Shown here piece by piece: positions 45,483 to 54,648 of a stretch of 64,000 nt of DNA (its first letter is position 1; the number at the start of each line of letters is the position of its first letter). This stretch comes from Moraxellaceae bacterium AER2_44_116 (GTDB lineage Bacteria > Pseudomonadota > Gammaproteobacteria > Pseudomonadales > Moraxellaceae): assembly GCA_006546595.1 (NCBI GenBank), contig VIAD01000007.1:1-64000 (forward strand), written 5' to 3'. The notes under the pieces are model-generated. The model saw only the letters and a list, made by a program, of their open reading frames with translations, did not search any database and was not told the DNA's origin. Made by a program: the position numbers and the translations under genes.

Positions 45483-45502
45483 GGGGCGAATTTATTCGCC
45501 CA
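45483..45502. repeat. GGGGCGAAT/ATTCGCCC palindrome
   Basis: GGGGCGAAT and ATTCGCCC surround a short loop and form the core of the AGGGGCG/CGCCCCT family. It lies 14 bases from copy 3 of the other hairpin family, in the 246-base gap before the DUF2789 gene. Confidence 0.7.
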
Positions 45503-45625
45503 CAAATGGCAACAAGTATTTCAACTTAACCACATATCTTTGCCCAACCCACGCCTATACTGCTGACCACCTCTATCATCACTGATGATGATTTTCCATC
45601 CAAAAATCAAACAGGATATTACCCC

Positions 45626-45865
45626 ATGGACACCAGCAAACACGACCTATCAGCATTTTTTCAACAACTGGGTTTACCTCATAGCCCTGAAGAAATAAAT
45701 ACATTTATCGTCACCCACCAACTCCCCGCAGGCGTTGCCCTTGCAAAAGCTCACTTTTGGACTCCCGCACAAGCTGCTTTTATTAATCAGGCATTATTAC
45801 ACGACTCCGATTGGGCAGAAGTTGCCGATGAGTTAGCAACTTGTTTAACGACGGTGATTGATTGA
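45626..45865 (+). CDS. DUF2789 protein
   Basis: A 79-residue protein matching the DUF2789 pattern (LSAFFQQLGLPHSPEEINTF, then HFWTPAQAAF and DSDWAEVADEL). The family is known from Moraxellaceae and related gammaproteobacteria; function unknown. It is probably cytoplasmic and entirely helical. Confidence 0.82.
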   Translation: MDTSKHDLSAFFQQLGLPHSPEEINTFIVTHQLPAGVALAKAHFWTPAQAAFINQALLHDSDWAEVADELATCLTTVID

Positions 45866-46227
45866 AGTTTAAAGACTTGCCTGTAAACACGGTCTGTTGC
45901 TTAACACTGAAAAATAGTCACGTATGATGAAAATAGGGTCTGTTGACGTTTTGAAATTCAGGTTGTTTTGCCTGAAAGTTCCCAATAAAACGATGTCAAA
46001 ATGGGCTTCGACTCCGCTCAGCCAGCGCAAAAAGCTCCCTGAGCGGACTCGAAGGGATAGTTTAAGCAAACGTCAACAAGCCCTAGACAAAACAAATATT
46101 TCCAACGAATGAAAACGTATTGTGACTATTTTTCAAGATCAACCAGAACATTGTTCCCTTGCCCTCTTTGCACAAAAACCTTATCTTTATACACTTTTTT
46201 AATTTTTCCCAGCTTTAAGGTATTGTC
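45866..46227. other. Intergenic region upstream of metK
   Basis: The 362-base gap between DUF2789 and metK holds copy 4 of the TTCGACTCCGCTCAG hairpin at 46007-46053. The rest is AT-rich without an open frame I can defend. No SAM riboswitch fold was apparent to me; gammaproteobacteria rarely use one for metK. Confidence 0.5.
46007..46053. repeat. TTCGACTCCGCTCAG hairpin, copy 4
   Basis: TTCGACTCCGCTCAG (46007-46021) pairs with CTGAGCGGACTCGAA (46039-46053), one mismatch. The loop begins CCAGC and ends GCTCC. It lies about 175 bases before metK. Confidence 0.8.
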
Positions 46228-47418
46228 ATGAGCGACTACAGTGTTTTTACCAGTGAATCGGTGTCAGAAGGACATCCCGATAAAATTGCCGACCAAATTT
46301 CTGATGCTGTCTTAGATGCCATTATTGCTAAAGATAAATATGCGCGTGTTGCGTGTGAAACGATGGTAAAAACAGGTGTGGCGATTATTTCGGGTGAAAT
46401 CACAACCAGTGCATGGATTGATTTAGAAGACTTAGTCCGTGGCGTGATTAACGATATTGGCTATAACTCTTCTGCCGTCGGCTACGATGGTTCAACATGT
46501 GGCATTATCAACATTATTGGTAAACAGTCGGTTGATATTGCGCAAGGTGTTGACCGTTCACGCTCCGAAGACCAAGGTGCAGGCGATCAAGGTTTAATGT
46601 TTGGTTATGCCAGCAACGAAACAGATGTGCTAATGCCTGCCCCTATTTGTTACGCCCATCGTTTGGTAGAACGTCAGGCTGAAGTACGTAAAGGTGGCTT
46701 GTTGCCGTGGTTACGTCCTGATGCAAAATCACAAGTCACATTCCGTTATGAAAATGGCAAACCTGTGGCGATCGATGCGGTCGTATTATCCACACAACAC
46801 AATCCAGATATTGCTTACGCTGACTTGCGTGAAGCCGTCATGGAACTGATTGTTAAACATGTATTGCCTGCGGAATGGCTGCACAAAGGCACACAATTTC
46901 ACATTAACCCAACAGGCCAATTTATTATTGGTGGCCCCGTCGGTGATTGTGGCTTAACAGGTCGTAAAATTATTGTTGATTCTTACGGTGGCATGGCGCG
47001 TCATGGTGGTGGAGCATTCTCAGGGAAAGACCCGTCTAAAGTGGATCGCTCTGCTGCCTACGCAGGACGTTATGTTGCCAAAAACCTAGTCGCTGCGGGT
47101 TTGGCTGACCGCTGTGAGTTACAAGTGTCTTATGCGATTGGTGTTGCTGAACCGACCTCCATTTCGGTAAACACTTTTGGGACAGGTAAAATCAGTGACG
47201 AAAAAATGATTGCATTAATTCGCCGTCATTTTGATTTACGCCCTTATGCCATTACTAAAATGTTGGATTTATTACATCCAATGTATCGCGTCACAGCGGC
47301 CTATGGCCACTTTGGACGCACGCCAACGGTACAAACCGTAGGTGATGATACCTTCACAACATTTACATGGGAAAAAACCGATAAAGCCGATGCGTTAAAA
47401 GCGGATGCGGGTGTGTAA
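46228..47418 (+). CDS. metK: S-adenosylmethionine synthetase MetK
   Basis: Makes S-adenosylmethionine from methionine and ATP, needed by BioC, BioB and other methyltransferases. The 396-residue protein has the standard start SESVSEGHPDKIADQISDAV, the P-loop-like GAGDQGLMFGYA and the GGGAFSGKDPSKVDRSAAY signature. It ends with a usual size and has its own hairpin terminator. Confidence 0.97.
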   Translation: MSDYSVFTSESVSEGHPDKIADQISDAVLDAIIAKDKYARVACETMVKTGVAIISGEITTSAWIDLEDLVRGVINDIGYNSSAVGYDGSTCGIINIIGKQSVDIAQGVDRSRSEDQGAGDQGLMFGYASNETDVLMPAPICYAHRLVERQAEVRKGGLLPWLRPDAKSQVTFRYENGKPVAIDAVVLSTQHNPDIAYADLREAVMELIVKHVLPAEWLHKGTQFHINPTGQFIIGGPVGDCGLTGRKIIVDSYGGMARHGGGAFSGKDPSKVDRSAAYAGRYVAKNLVAAGLADRCELQVSYAIGVAEPTSISVNTFGTGKISDEKMIALIRRHFDLRPYAITKMLDLLHPMYRVTAAYGHFGRTPTVQTVGDDTFTTFTWEKTDKADALKADAGV

Positions 47419-47429
47419 ATTTTAATGGG

Positions 47430-47460
47430 ACAATAGGCGTGATTCATCACGCCTTATTGT
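47430..47460. terminator. Hairpin terminator of metK (AGGCGTGA/TCACGCCT palindrome)
   Basis: ACAATAGGCGTGA pairs with TCACGCCTTATTGT around a four-base loop with one bulge, 11 bases after the metK stop. The arms belong to the GGGCGTGAT family of dispersed palindromes. It lies between convergent genes. Confidence 0.7.
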
Positions 47461-47481
47461 TTACACGGATATTTTCTTTCT

Positions 47482-49443
47482 TCACAAAGCTTGTTTATTT
47501 TTAGCTGCTGGCTTTTTTAACCATCGCTCGAGTATTGCGGCTAATTCTTTACGCTTAAACGGCTTGGTTAAAATATCATCCATGCCGCTGGTCAAACAGG
47601 CAGCACGCTCATCAGTCAACACACTTGCGGTGACCGCTACAATCGGAATGCGCGGTAAATGATGTGCTTTTTCGTACTCTCGATACCGTGTAGTCGCTTC
47701 AAAACCATCCATTTCTGGCATTTGACAATCCATTAATACTAAATCGTAATGTGAGTTCATTAATACGTCTAATGCTTGCTGACCATTCGCCACAATATCC
47801 ACATCACAGCCTAAAACATGCAACATCGCCTTCATTACATCTTGGTTTGTTGGTGTATCTTCCGCCAATAAAATATGCGCGCCTTGCCACGATGTTCTTA
47901 ATGACTGCATCACCACGGCTGTCATTGTTTTATCGGCATCGGTCAGTACAGGAGGCGCAAGATAAACGGCAAACTGAAAACAACTGCCCTGTCCTAACTC
48001 ACTTTCAATAGTGATTTTTCCGCCCATTAATTCAACCAATTGCTTAACAATCGCCAATCCCAAACCTGTACCGCCAAAACGCCGTGTATGTGAGCTATCT
48101 GCCTGAATAAAAGGCTGAAACAACTGCTGTTGTATATCAGGCGTAATACCAATACCTGTGTCAGTAATGCGAAAATCGAGAGCAAACTCTTTACTTTTGT
48201 GGGTTTGTACACTGATATTCACTTGGCCTTGTTCGGTAAACTTTAGCGCATTGCCGACCAAGTTTAATAAAATTTGCCGTAAGCGACTGGAATCACCACT
48301 CATCAACGCGGGAACATCGGCTTCTATACGATTCGTCAACACCAAACCTTTACGATGAGCTTGCTCTGATAATAAACTAACGACATCTTGAATCACTGTT
48401 CTTGGACTAAAATTAGCCACTTCTAAAATTAAACGCCCCGCTTCAATTTTAGAAAAATCTAAAATATCATTAATGATTAATAATAAAGACTCGCCTGAAC
48501 CATGTACCGTTTCAACGTAACGCCGTTGTCTTGAATCCAATACCGTGCCTAATAGTAGCTCTGACATGCCTAAAATGCCGTTCATTGGCGTTCTGATTTC
48601 GTGACTCATAGTCGCTAAAAACTGTGATTTTGCACGACTAGCGGCTTCTGCTACTTCTTTGGCAGCACTTAACTCACGAGTGCGTTGTTCAACTAACTGC
48701 TCTAAACCTTCACGATGATGCTTTAATTCAATATCCCGTTGTTCAATATTCGCCAACATTTCGTTAAAACGATCAACCAAGTGACCTATTTCATCAGAGC
48801 CACTGCCCATCGCACGTAAGGCATAATTTTTTTGTGCTGACACAACCTCCGCCATTGTCGCTAAACTCAAAATGGGTTCAGTGAGATTCTTGCCTAAACG
48901 TAAGCCAAAAAAAGCGGCCACTAATAATGCCAAGACTAATAAAACAGCCAAACCAATTAAATAGGTAATCAACGTCAGCCACAAAGAAGTCATACTGACA
49001 TCAATGTGTAGATAACCGAGTAACTCTTGTTCTAGATAAATAGGCTCTTTAATATGTAAATGTGTGGCAAACCATTGCTGGCGATTATCTGCTTGATCGA
49101 CACAACGTTTTTTTGATTTTGCGTTTAATGTCTTATGCCATTCGGCAAAAACACCGCCTGCAGCTCGAATAACACACGCATAAACAACATTCGAATCACT
49201 ATTTAACGAACTCAATACATGACTGGTTTCTTTGGCATCATCAAACGTCAGTGCTGCTTGACTATTAAAAGAGGTGACTTGCGCTAAAGTTGTGACTCGC
49301 TGATTGGTATCTTGATGTAATTTAATCACCGACGTCAGCGCAAAAATAAACCATGCGACCAACAATGCCGATCCCGCACTCACTAACAAAATTCGACGAA
49401 GTTTTTGATGAAGAGATAAATGGCTTAATTTTCTCATTGCCAT
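47482..49443 (-). CDS. Hybrid sensor histidine kinase with receiver domain
   Basis: A 653-residue membrane kinase. A short N-terminal cytoplasmic region is followed by a transmembrane segment near 17-38, a periplasmic domain of about 100 residues, a second membrane segment near 155-180, a HAMP linker, the phospho-acceptor ATMSHEIRTPMNG, an ATPase domain with NLVGNALKFT and TGLGLAIVKQL, and a C-terminal receiver (LMDCQMPEMDGF). No output domain is attached, so the signal should pass to another regulator. AGGA is better placed for the ATG at 49437. It is preceded by a YfiR-type gene. Confidence 0.9.
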   Translation of the reverse strand: MAMRKLSHLSLHQKLRRILLVSAGSALLVAWFIFALTSVIKLHQDTNQRVTTLAQVTSFNSQAALTFDDAKETSHVLSSLNSDSNVVYACVIRAAGGVFAEWHKTLNAKSKKRCVDQADNRQQWFATHLHIKEPIYLEQELLGYLHIDVSMTSLWLTLITYLIGLAVLLVLALLVAAFFGLRLGKNLTEPILSLATMAEVVSAQKNYALRAMGSGSDEIGHLVDRFNEMLANIEQRDIELKHHREGLEQLVEQRTRELSAAKEVAEAASRAKSQFLATMSHEIRTPMNGILGMSELLLGTVLDSRQRRYVETVHGSGESLLLIINDILDFSKIEAGRLILEVANFSPRTVIQDVVSLLSEQAHRKGLVLTNRIEADVPALMSGDSSRLRQILLNLVGNALKFTEQGQVNISVQTHKSKEFALDFRITDTGIGITPDIQQQLFQPFIQADSSHTRRFGGTGLGLAIVKQLVELMGGKITIESELGQGSCFQFAVYLAPPVLTDADKTMTAVVMQSLRTSWQGAHILLAEDTPTNQDVMKAMLHVLGCDVDIVANGQQALDVLMNSHYDLVLMDCQMPEMDGFEATTRYREYEKAHHLPRIPIVAVTASVLTDERAACLTSGMDDILTKPFKRKELAAILERWLKKPAAKNKQAL

Positions 49444-49446
49444 TTC

Positions 49447-49998
49447 CTAACGAGGAATACGTGCAAGCTGAAGCATGCGCGCACTAAGTTTAAGGTTATT
49501 ATAATGAGTCGCATTTTGGTTAATTGCAAATTGCACTCGCTGCGCCTCAACATACAGGCTAATCATGCCACCTTGTTTCACAAACTCCGCATTATCCGCA
49601 ACGGTTAATATTGGAGCAGAACCCAACTCATTTAAAATATCTTGTTGACGAGCGGCTTCGCTATTCGCGATAAATAGAATATGGCAACTGTCATTTTGCA
49701 AATGCTCATTAAGATGACTAATTGAACTTAGGCGTAATTGCCGCCCCTGCACTTCACGTTTTTCTAATAATTGTAATGCTGCGCCAACACTGTCTTTGCC
49801 TAAAATACACAGAACAATAGGCGCATCTTTAGATGTAAAGGCATTTGCAGGCCATTCAACAAATTTTGCGAAATTATAGACGAACGCCGCCTTTACCTGA
49901 TCTTCACTCGGCTCTCCCCTTGCAAATACACTGAAGCTGAACACACTTAAGAAGCCCAGCAACATTCCTTTTTTCACCGTCGAGTGACGATGCCACAT
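49447..49998 (-). CDS. YfiR-family periplasmic protein (DUF4154)
   Basis: A 183-residue protein with a signal peptide ending near residue 27 and the DUF4154 fold (AAFVYNFAKFVEWP, LCILGKDSVGAAL, LLEKREVQGRQLRL). In Pseudomonas, YfiR restrains the diguanylate cyclase YfiN; here its neighbour is a hybrid histidine kinase, so it may instead gate that kinase's periplasmic domain. It ends three bases before the kinase start. An internal ATG (MLLGFLSVF) could be an alternative start. Confidence 0.85.
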   Translation of the reverse strand: MWHRHSTVKKGMLLGFLSVFSFSVFARGEPSEDQVKAAFVYNFAKFVEWPANAFTSKDAPIVLCILGKDSVGAALQLLEKREVQGRQLRLSSISHLNEHLQNDSCHILFIANSEAARQQDILNELGSAPILTVADNAEFVKQGGMISLYVEAQRVQFAINQNATHYNNLKLSARMLQLARIPR

Positions 49999-50343
49999 CG
50001 TTGTTCTCCCATACGGAGTGACGTTATTTTTTTATTATCAGAACTGACACCCATAAACCGAGTCAAACTCACGTTAAATGATGATTAACACAGGATTTGA
50101 ACGACAGAAAATTATGCCAATCATACTAGGTATCCTACGTCTTATTCTATGCTAAACCATTGGCCGCACGTCATATAAATGACATTTAAGCGGAAGTTAT
50201 CGCCTAATTCGGACAAACACATCAAATGTAACAAGATATTTACACAACTATTCTATTCATTGACAGGTTGCGTTGTTATAAAGTTAAGCATACAGCGTTA
50301 GTTAATGCTGTGATTGCTTATATTGCACCATCAGGAACTGTTT
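49999..50343. other. Intergenic region between YfiR and the small barrel gene
   Basis: The 345-base gap contains TTGACA at 50260-50265, a possible -35 element for the plus-strand gene, with an imperfect -10 near 50283-50288. I see no repeat or conserved gene in it, and its first half is non-coding filler between divergent promoters. Confidence 0.4.
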
Positions 50344-50883
50344 ATGAAAGCCCAACTTGCTTTAGTGTTAACGTTGATTGCTAGCCCTAGTTTTGCCGAC
50401 TCTTTATCATTAGACTTAAACGACAACTCCCTGCGTTTAAATTACCAATATAGTTTAGACAAAAACTATCAAACCGATGCCGCATGGATACACACTAAAG
50501 ATTTAGGCAATACCTTTACCGCAGGTCTAAACTTAAAACAAACGCTTAATAATGATATTTCTGCGCTCATTGGCGGCAAAGCGGTCTTCCAACAACATGA
50601 CAATTTGCCTGATGGGACTGCGATTGCGATTGGTGGCACATTGAGAATCACGCCTGCCGCCAATAAAAACGTGGCCGTTTCATTGTCGGGTTATTTTGCA
50701 CCTAATGTTTTATCGTTTGGTGATATGGACAACTATCGTGAGCTTGAATTACGCGGCGAATATCAAGTCAGCGAACAATTGACTGCCTATGTAGGCTATC
50801 GTAATAATCGCGCTGACTACGGCAGTCGAGGCTCTCATAATCTGTATGATGGCGCAATGATTGGTGGTGAGTTTCACTTCTAA
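50344..50883 (+). CDS. YfaZ-like outer-membrane protein
   Basis: A 179-residue exported protein. The signal peptide (MKAQLALVLTLIASPSFADS) is followed by alternating strands, and the C-terminus GGEFHF ends in Phe, the barrel-assembly signal. Sequence pattern resembles the YfaZ family. I start it at the ATG at 50344, with AGGA upstream; the frame extends further by a TTG at 50314. Function unknown. Confidence 0.75.
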   Translation: MKAQLALVLTLIASPSFADSLSLDLNDNSLRLNYQYSLDKNYQTDAAWIHTKDLGNTFTAGLNLKQTLNNDISALIGGKAVFQQHDNLPDGTAIAIGGTLRITPAANKNVAVSLSGYFAPNVLSFGDMDNYRELELRGEYQVSEQLTAYVGYRNNRADYGSRGSHNLYDGAMIGGEFHF

Positions 50884-50900
50884 ATCGACCATCCCAACAA

Positions 50901-50922
50901 AGGGCGTGATGAATCACGCCCC
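50901..50922. terminator. Shared hairpin between convergent genes
   Basis: AGGGCGTGAT pairs with ATCACGCCCCT, followed on the plus strand by T-rich sequence and on the minus strand by TTTG. It lies between the small barrel gene and the AraC-type gene and is part of the GGGCGTGAT palindrome family. Confidence 0.65.
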
Positions 50923-51917
50923 TACGCTTGTTTCTTTTTGCGATATTCAATTGGCGTTAAATTAGTCCACCGCTTAAACGCACGATAAAACGTACTTGGC
51001 TCAGAAAAACCCGTCAAATAAACTATTTGCTCAATACTTTCGCTAGTATGTGCCAATAAACGCTTGGCTAAACGGCAACGATAATCCGCTAAAACCTGAT
51101 TAAAACTACTCCCTGCTTCGGCCAATTGACTGCGTAAACGTCGGGGCGCAACATTCAGACGTTTGGCGATGGTTTCTAAACTGGTATTACCACTTTCTAA
51201 AGACTCACCAATTGCTCGACGAACTTCAGTGACTAAATCAAAACGGGCTAACTCTTGTAGCTTTTCGTGGGCTAATTGTTCGTGAAAGCGTAATAGTTCA
51301 GGTTCAGCTTGCCAAATACGCGTGTTTAACACTTCAGGCTTAAAATAGACTCGTATCTCCTCCGCCCCTAGCACAACAGGACAGCCATAGACACGCTCAT
51401 AGTCTTCAGGATTTGCCCCCTCAGTATGCGTAAAGTAAATCATGAGGGGCTGAAATTGGCTTTCGGAAACAAAGCGAAAAAAGCGTAACACCGCCACCAT
51501 AATACATTCAGTCGTCTGTCGATACGCGCCATCATTGAGCATGTTAGCTAAGTAGCATTCATCATCTGTCACCACTAATTGCGCTTGCAACATATCACTG
51601 ATTAAGCGTTGATAGGCCAATACCCGTTTTAGTCCCTCGCCAAAGGTAGAGCTACTTAAAAATAAATACTCTAGGACTTGGCCACGATACAACGGCAAAT
51701 GTTCACCCAAATGCAAACCAATATGAGGATTGCCCGAAACAGCCTCTGCTGATTGCCAAAACGCAATTTGCGCCGCCGATGGCGTGCGAGCATTGGCATC
51801 TAAATGATTTAAACCGACACCTGCACCCATTAAAACTTGTTCAGCAGGCAAGCCAGCATTACGCATCGCCTGAAAAATAAAACGTAGGACAATCGCTGAA
51901 TCAGTGCGTTCTGACAT
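50922..51917 (-). CDS. AraC-family regulator
   Basis: A 331-residue regulator with an N-terminal arabinose-binding-like domain (LRFIFQAMRNAGLPAEQVL to about residue 200) and a C-terminal double helix-turn-helix (SLETIAKRLNVAPRRLRSQL, then the second motif near FSEPSTFYRAFKRW and LTPIEYRKK). The layout is the OruR/ArgR-like branch. Its target is unknown; no obvious divergent partner operon exists next to it. Confidence 0.88.
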   Translation of the reverse strand: MSERTDSAIVLRFIFQAMRNAGLPAEQVLMGAGVGLNHLDANARTPSAAQIAFWQSAEAVSGNPHIGLHLGEHLPLYRGQVLEYLFLSSSTFGEGLKRVLAYQRLISDMLQAQLVVTDDECYLANMLNDGAYRQTTECIMVAVLRFFRFVSESQFQPLMIYFTHTEGANPEDYERVYGCPVVLGAEEIRVYFKPEVLNTRIWQAEPELLRFHEQLAHEKLQELARFDLVTEVRRAIGESLESGNTSLETIAKRLNVAPRRLRSQLAEAGSSFNQVLADYRCRLAKRLLAHTSESIEQIVYLTGFSEPSTFYRAFKRWTNLTPIEYRKKKQA

Positions 51918-52047
51918 GAGTTAAATCCTCACTGCTTTTTTAAAAATATAATGTGTTTTATCTTAAGATACTATTGACCCAATGAAAGCCATTATATAAA
52001 TAATAATCAACAGCTTAATGACTTTTTAATGGTTATAGCGTCTTTAG

Positions 52048-52359
52048 TTATAGACTAAGCAACTGTACCACATCATAAGCAGGCTCTTCATAGGGATGGC
52101 TGGCTTTCAATGCCGTAAGTGCCGACATGATGTGTTCGGTGGCACAAACCATTTCTACTTTATATTCGGAGACTTGCTCAATATGGTCTATTTGACCCAT
52201 AAACGGTGTTGCCCCCATTAATGGCCGAAACTGGCCGACTCCTAACACTTGCCAAGCGCAACAATCATAATGGCCAATACGCCCTGCCCCTGCGGCAAAC
52301 ATGGCTTGTTTAACCTCTTCAACATGACTAACGGGCACATAAAACGTAATTTTGTACAT
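52048..52359 (-). CDS. NIF3-type C-terminal-domain (YqfO-like) protein
   Basis: A 103-residue protein equal to the C-terminal domain of NIF3/YqfO proteins (YKITFYVPVSHVEEVKQAMF, then GHYDCCAWQVLGVGQFRP, SHPYEEPAYDV), with a PII-like fold. Function is unknown. I place the start at the ATG at 52359; the frame is open to 52395. It diverges from an aldose-1-epimerase-like gene. Confidence 0.8.
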   Translation of the reverse strand: MYKITFYVPVSHVEEVKQAMFAAGAGRIGHYDCCAWQVLGVGQFRPLMGATPFMGQIDHIEQVSEYKVEMVCATEHIMSALTALKASHPYEEPAYDVVQLLSL

Positions 52360-52447
52360 TGGACTATTTTTTCCTCGTGCAAAGCCAACTACCATTCAGA
52401 GCAAATCAACCATTCCACTATTCCGCACTCTCAAGGGCATATTAACA

Positions 52448-53332
52448 ATGATCTATCATTTAACCAATCAACACCTGACCGTACACATCAGCAGTTTAGG
52501 TGCGGAATTAATCAGCGTCAAAAGTCTTAATCACCCAATAGAGTATATGTGGCAAGCCGACCCTGAATTTTGGGGCAGAACCTCGCCTGTTTTATTTCCG
52601 ATTGTGGGTCGTTTAACCGACAATAGCACGCTCATTCATCATCAACGCTATGAAATTCCACAACATGGCTTTGTTCGTGATATGGAATTTAGCTGTATTG
52701 AGCAAAGCGAATCACATCTGTTATTTTTAGTGTCTGCTAATGACGAAACCCGCTTACGCTATCCCTTTGAGTTTGAACTAACGATTCGTTATACCTTGCA
52801 ACACAATGAGTTATTGGTTCAATGGCAGGTGAATAATCCGAATACTGAAATCATGCCTTTTTCTATTGGAGCGCATCCTGCTTTTTCGACACAATTACAC
52901 ACTGGCGACCAGTTTGAAGATTATGATATTTGCTTCGATCAGTCGAAACAGTATTATTTATGGCAACTCAATAACGCCATGCAATTAGTCGATCAAGCCA
53001 TTCCATTTCAAGAACCGCTACAACAGTTTCCATTAAATTATCGTTATTTTGAAATCGACGCGTTAGTATTTCCACATCAACAAATTAATACCGTTAGCTT
53101 GAAAAATCGTCATCATGGTCATGGCGTCACCGTTGATTTCACAGGCTTTCCTGAAGTGGCGTTATGGACAGCCGATGGCAAACACAAACGTTCGCCATTT
53201 TTATGTATTGAGCCGTGGTTTGGTTATGCTGATTTAGAACAGGGTTCTCCTGAACTCAAGCATAAAGCAGGTATCCAACAGTTAGCCGCAGGTGAACGCT
53301 TTAACACCGCTTATCGTATGGCTTTTTTTTAG
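52448..53332 (+). CDS. Aldose 1-epimerase family protein
   Basis: A 294-residue protein of the aldose-epimerase/YeaD superfamily (LTVHISSLGAELISVKSL, FGRTSPVLFPIVGRL, QHGFVRDMEF). Galactose mutarotase or glucose-6-phosphate 1-epimerase activity is possible. Catalytic His (in QHGF and GAHPAF) and Glu positions appear present. I choose the ATG at 52448 with AAGGGC upstream. The stop overlaps that of the convergent HipA-like gene by four bases. Confidence 0.82.
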   Translation: MIYHLTNQHLTVHISSLGAELISVKSLNHPIEYMWQADPEFWGRTSPVLFPIVGRLTDNSTLIHHQRYEIPQHGFVRDMEFSCIEQSESHLLFLVSANDETRLRYPFEFELTIRYTLQHNELLVQWQVNNPNTEIMPFSIGAHPAFSTQLHTGDQFEDYDICFDQSKQYYLWQLNNAMQLVDQAIPFQEPLQQFPLNYRYFEIDALVFPHQQINTVSLKNRHHGHGVTVDFTGFPEVALWTADGKHKRSPFLCIEPWFGYADLEQGSPELKHKAGIQQLAAGERFNTAYRMAFF

Positions 53333-54645
53333 AGACGTGCTACATACTGTTGAGCAATTGCCCGAAATGGTGTGCTAATTCGGGCATCTTCACTGACCTT
53401 GCGCCAATAATCTTTTGCCCACTCAATAACCGTTGGCCAAATGCTGTGTGTTAAGGTCGTGGGTTGGGCGATTTTTATCTCTCGCTCTACCACTTCACCA
53501 TGAGTTGTCGGTGCAAAGCACATCGGCAACATATCGTAAATCGGAGCTAACGACAGCGCGAAATCATCGGCCAAAAAGAAACTAATATTGCCATTGTGCA
53601 TATCTTCATTAGCAATTAATCGACCAAAAGCAAAGACTTGCAGCATCGTTTGATAGTCAATTTGGCTGATTTTTTTCAGGCGTAATAACGATTGTGCTTG
53701 CTCGTCCCATGCTTTGTTATGGCCAACAAACTCGTTACTAACCGCATCTAAAGACACCATGCCACGCCGTCCTAAACAGGGCGTACGATCAAAACGCACC
53801 ACTTCTAAAAACGTCCGCCCTGCGGTGCTGACAATGGCACTTTCTGCCGCTGCCACACCGTAATGCTGAAGTGTTTGTAATGCTAGATGTTCTGCAATCA
53901 GTAAATCAGACCAGCGTTGACCATTGGCGGTATCAATCGGTGGGCTGAATTTAACTAACAATTCTAAGGCTTGATTATTTTCAATGACGAATAAGGCAAA
54001 TTTGGGTTGCTCACCTGCTGCGGCCGACTTCGCTGTTTCTTGACCGACAATTTTTGTCGCTTCGCGTTCATAAGCCAAACGGGCTTTGTCGAGGCTGTCT
54101 TCATCTTCAGGTCGCCAAATGTCTTTTTGCAATTGCAGATACAACAACCGACTTTCTTCACCCACTAAATAATGACTCGGCTGCACAAAGCCAAACTTTA
54201 ATAAAAAAGACAAGACATCATCATCATGCCAATCTTGCAAACGTGTGGGCAAGCCTAGACTTTGATGAACCTGCTTAAATTCACGTCCTAAAAAACCTTG
54301 CGGCCTAACATCCCATAAAAACCACGGCAAACTTTCATATAAGCGATCTTGCGCGGTTAACGCATCATGCCAAACATAATAATGCGGATAAACCGAGACT
54401 AGCTGTCCTGCTAAATGAACCTCTGCTTGTTGATTGACGCGATAAACAGGCCACTCCGCACCTAACTGACGAATCGGACGTTTTAAAGCATAACGTGTGG
54501 CGCGCGCTTGGCCTACTTTCAGAATATGCGGCTGATTTTTTAAGTAACGTGACAAAGTCGGTTGAGACACATGTAATGCGGCAATTAAGCTAGATGCGCT
54601 TTGTGGTTGTTTTGCGAGTAGTTTTTCTAGGCAAGAATGATTCAT
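53329..54645 (-). CDS. HipA-like kinase with its own helix-turn-helix (YjjJ/HipH type)
   Basis: A 438-residue protein of the HipA kinase family. An N-terminal winged-helix-like segment (residues about 12-45, ASSLIAALHVSQPTLSRYL) replaces a separate HipB antitoxin. The kinase core has the catalytic loop NEDMHNGNISFF (near 344-355) and the DFG-equivalent YDMLP (near 367). Such single-gene proteins, like Escherichia coli YjjJ, are reported as HipA-type toxins that carry their own DNA-binding domain. A 14-bp direct repeat lies just upstream. Confidence 0.83.
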   Translation of the reverse strand: MNHSCLEKLLAKQPQSASSLIAALHVSQPTLSRYLKNQPHILKVGQARATRYALKRPIRQLGAEWPVYRVNQQAEVHLAGQLVSVYPHYYVWHDALTAQDRLYESLPWFLWDVRPQGFLGREFKQVHQSLGLPTRLQDWHDDDVLSFLLKFGFVQPSHYLVGEESRLLYLQLQKDIWRPEDEDSLDKARLAYEREATKIVGQETAKSAAAGEQPKFALFVIENNQALELLVKFSPPIDTANGQRWSDLLIAEHLALQTLQHYGVAAAESAIVSTAGRTFLEVVRFDRTPCLGRRGMVSLDAVSNEFVGHNKAWDEQAQSLLRLKKISQIDYQTMLQVFAFGRLIANEDMHNGNISFFLADDFALSLAPIYDMLPMCFAPTTHGEVVEREIKIAQPTTLTHSIWPTVIEWAKDYWRKVSEDARISTPFRAIAQQYVARL

Positions 54646-54648
54646 AAC

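Noticed and set aside
45866..46227. SAM riboswitch ahead of metK
   Set aside because: No conserved SAM-I, SAM-II or SAM-IV fold was evident, and the region is mostly repeat and AT-rich sequence.
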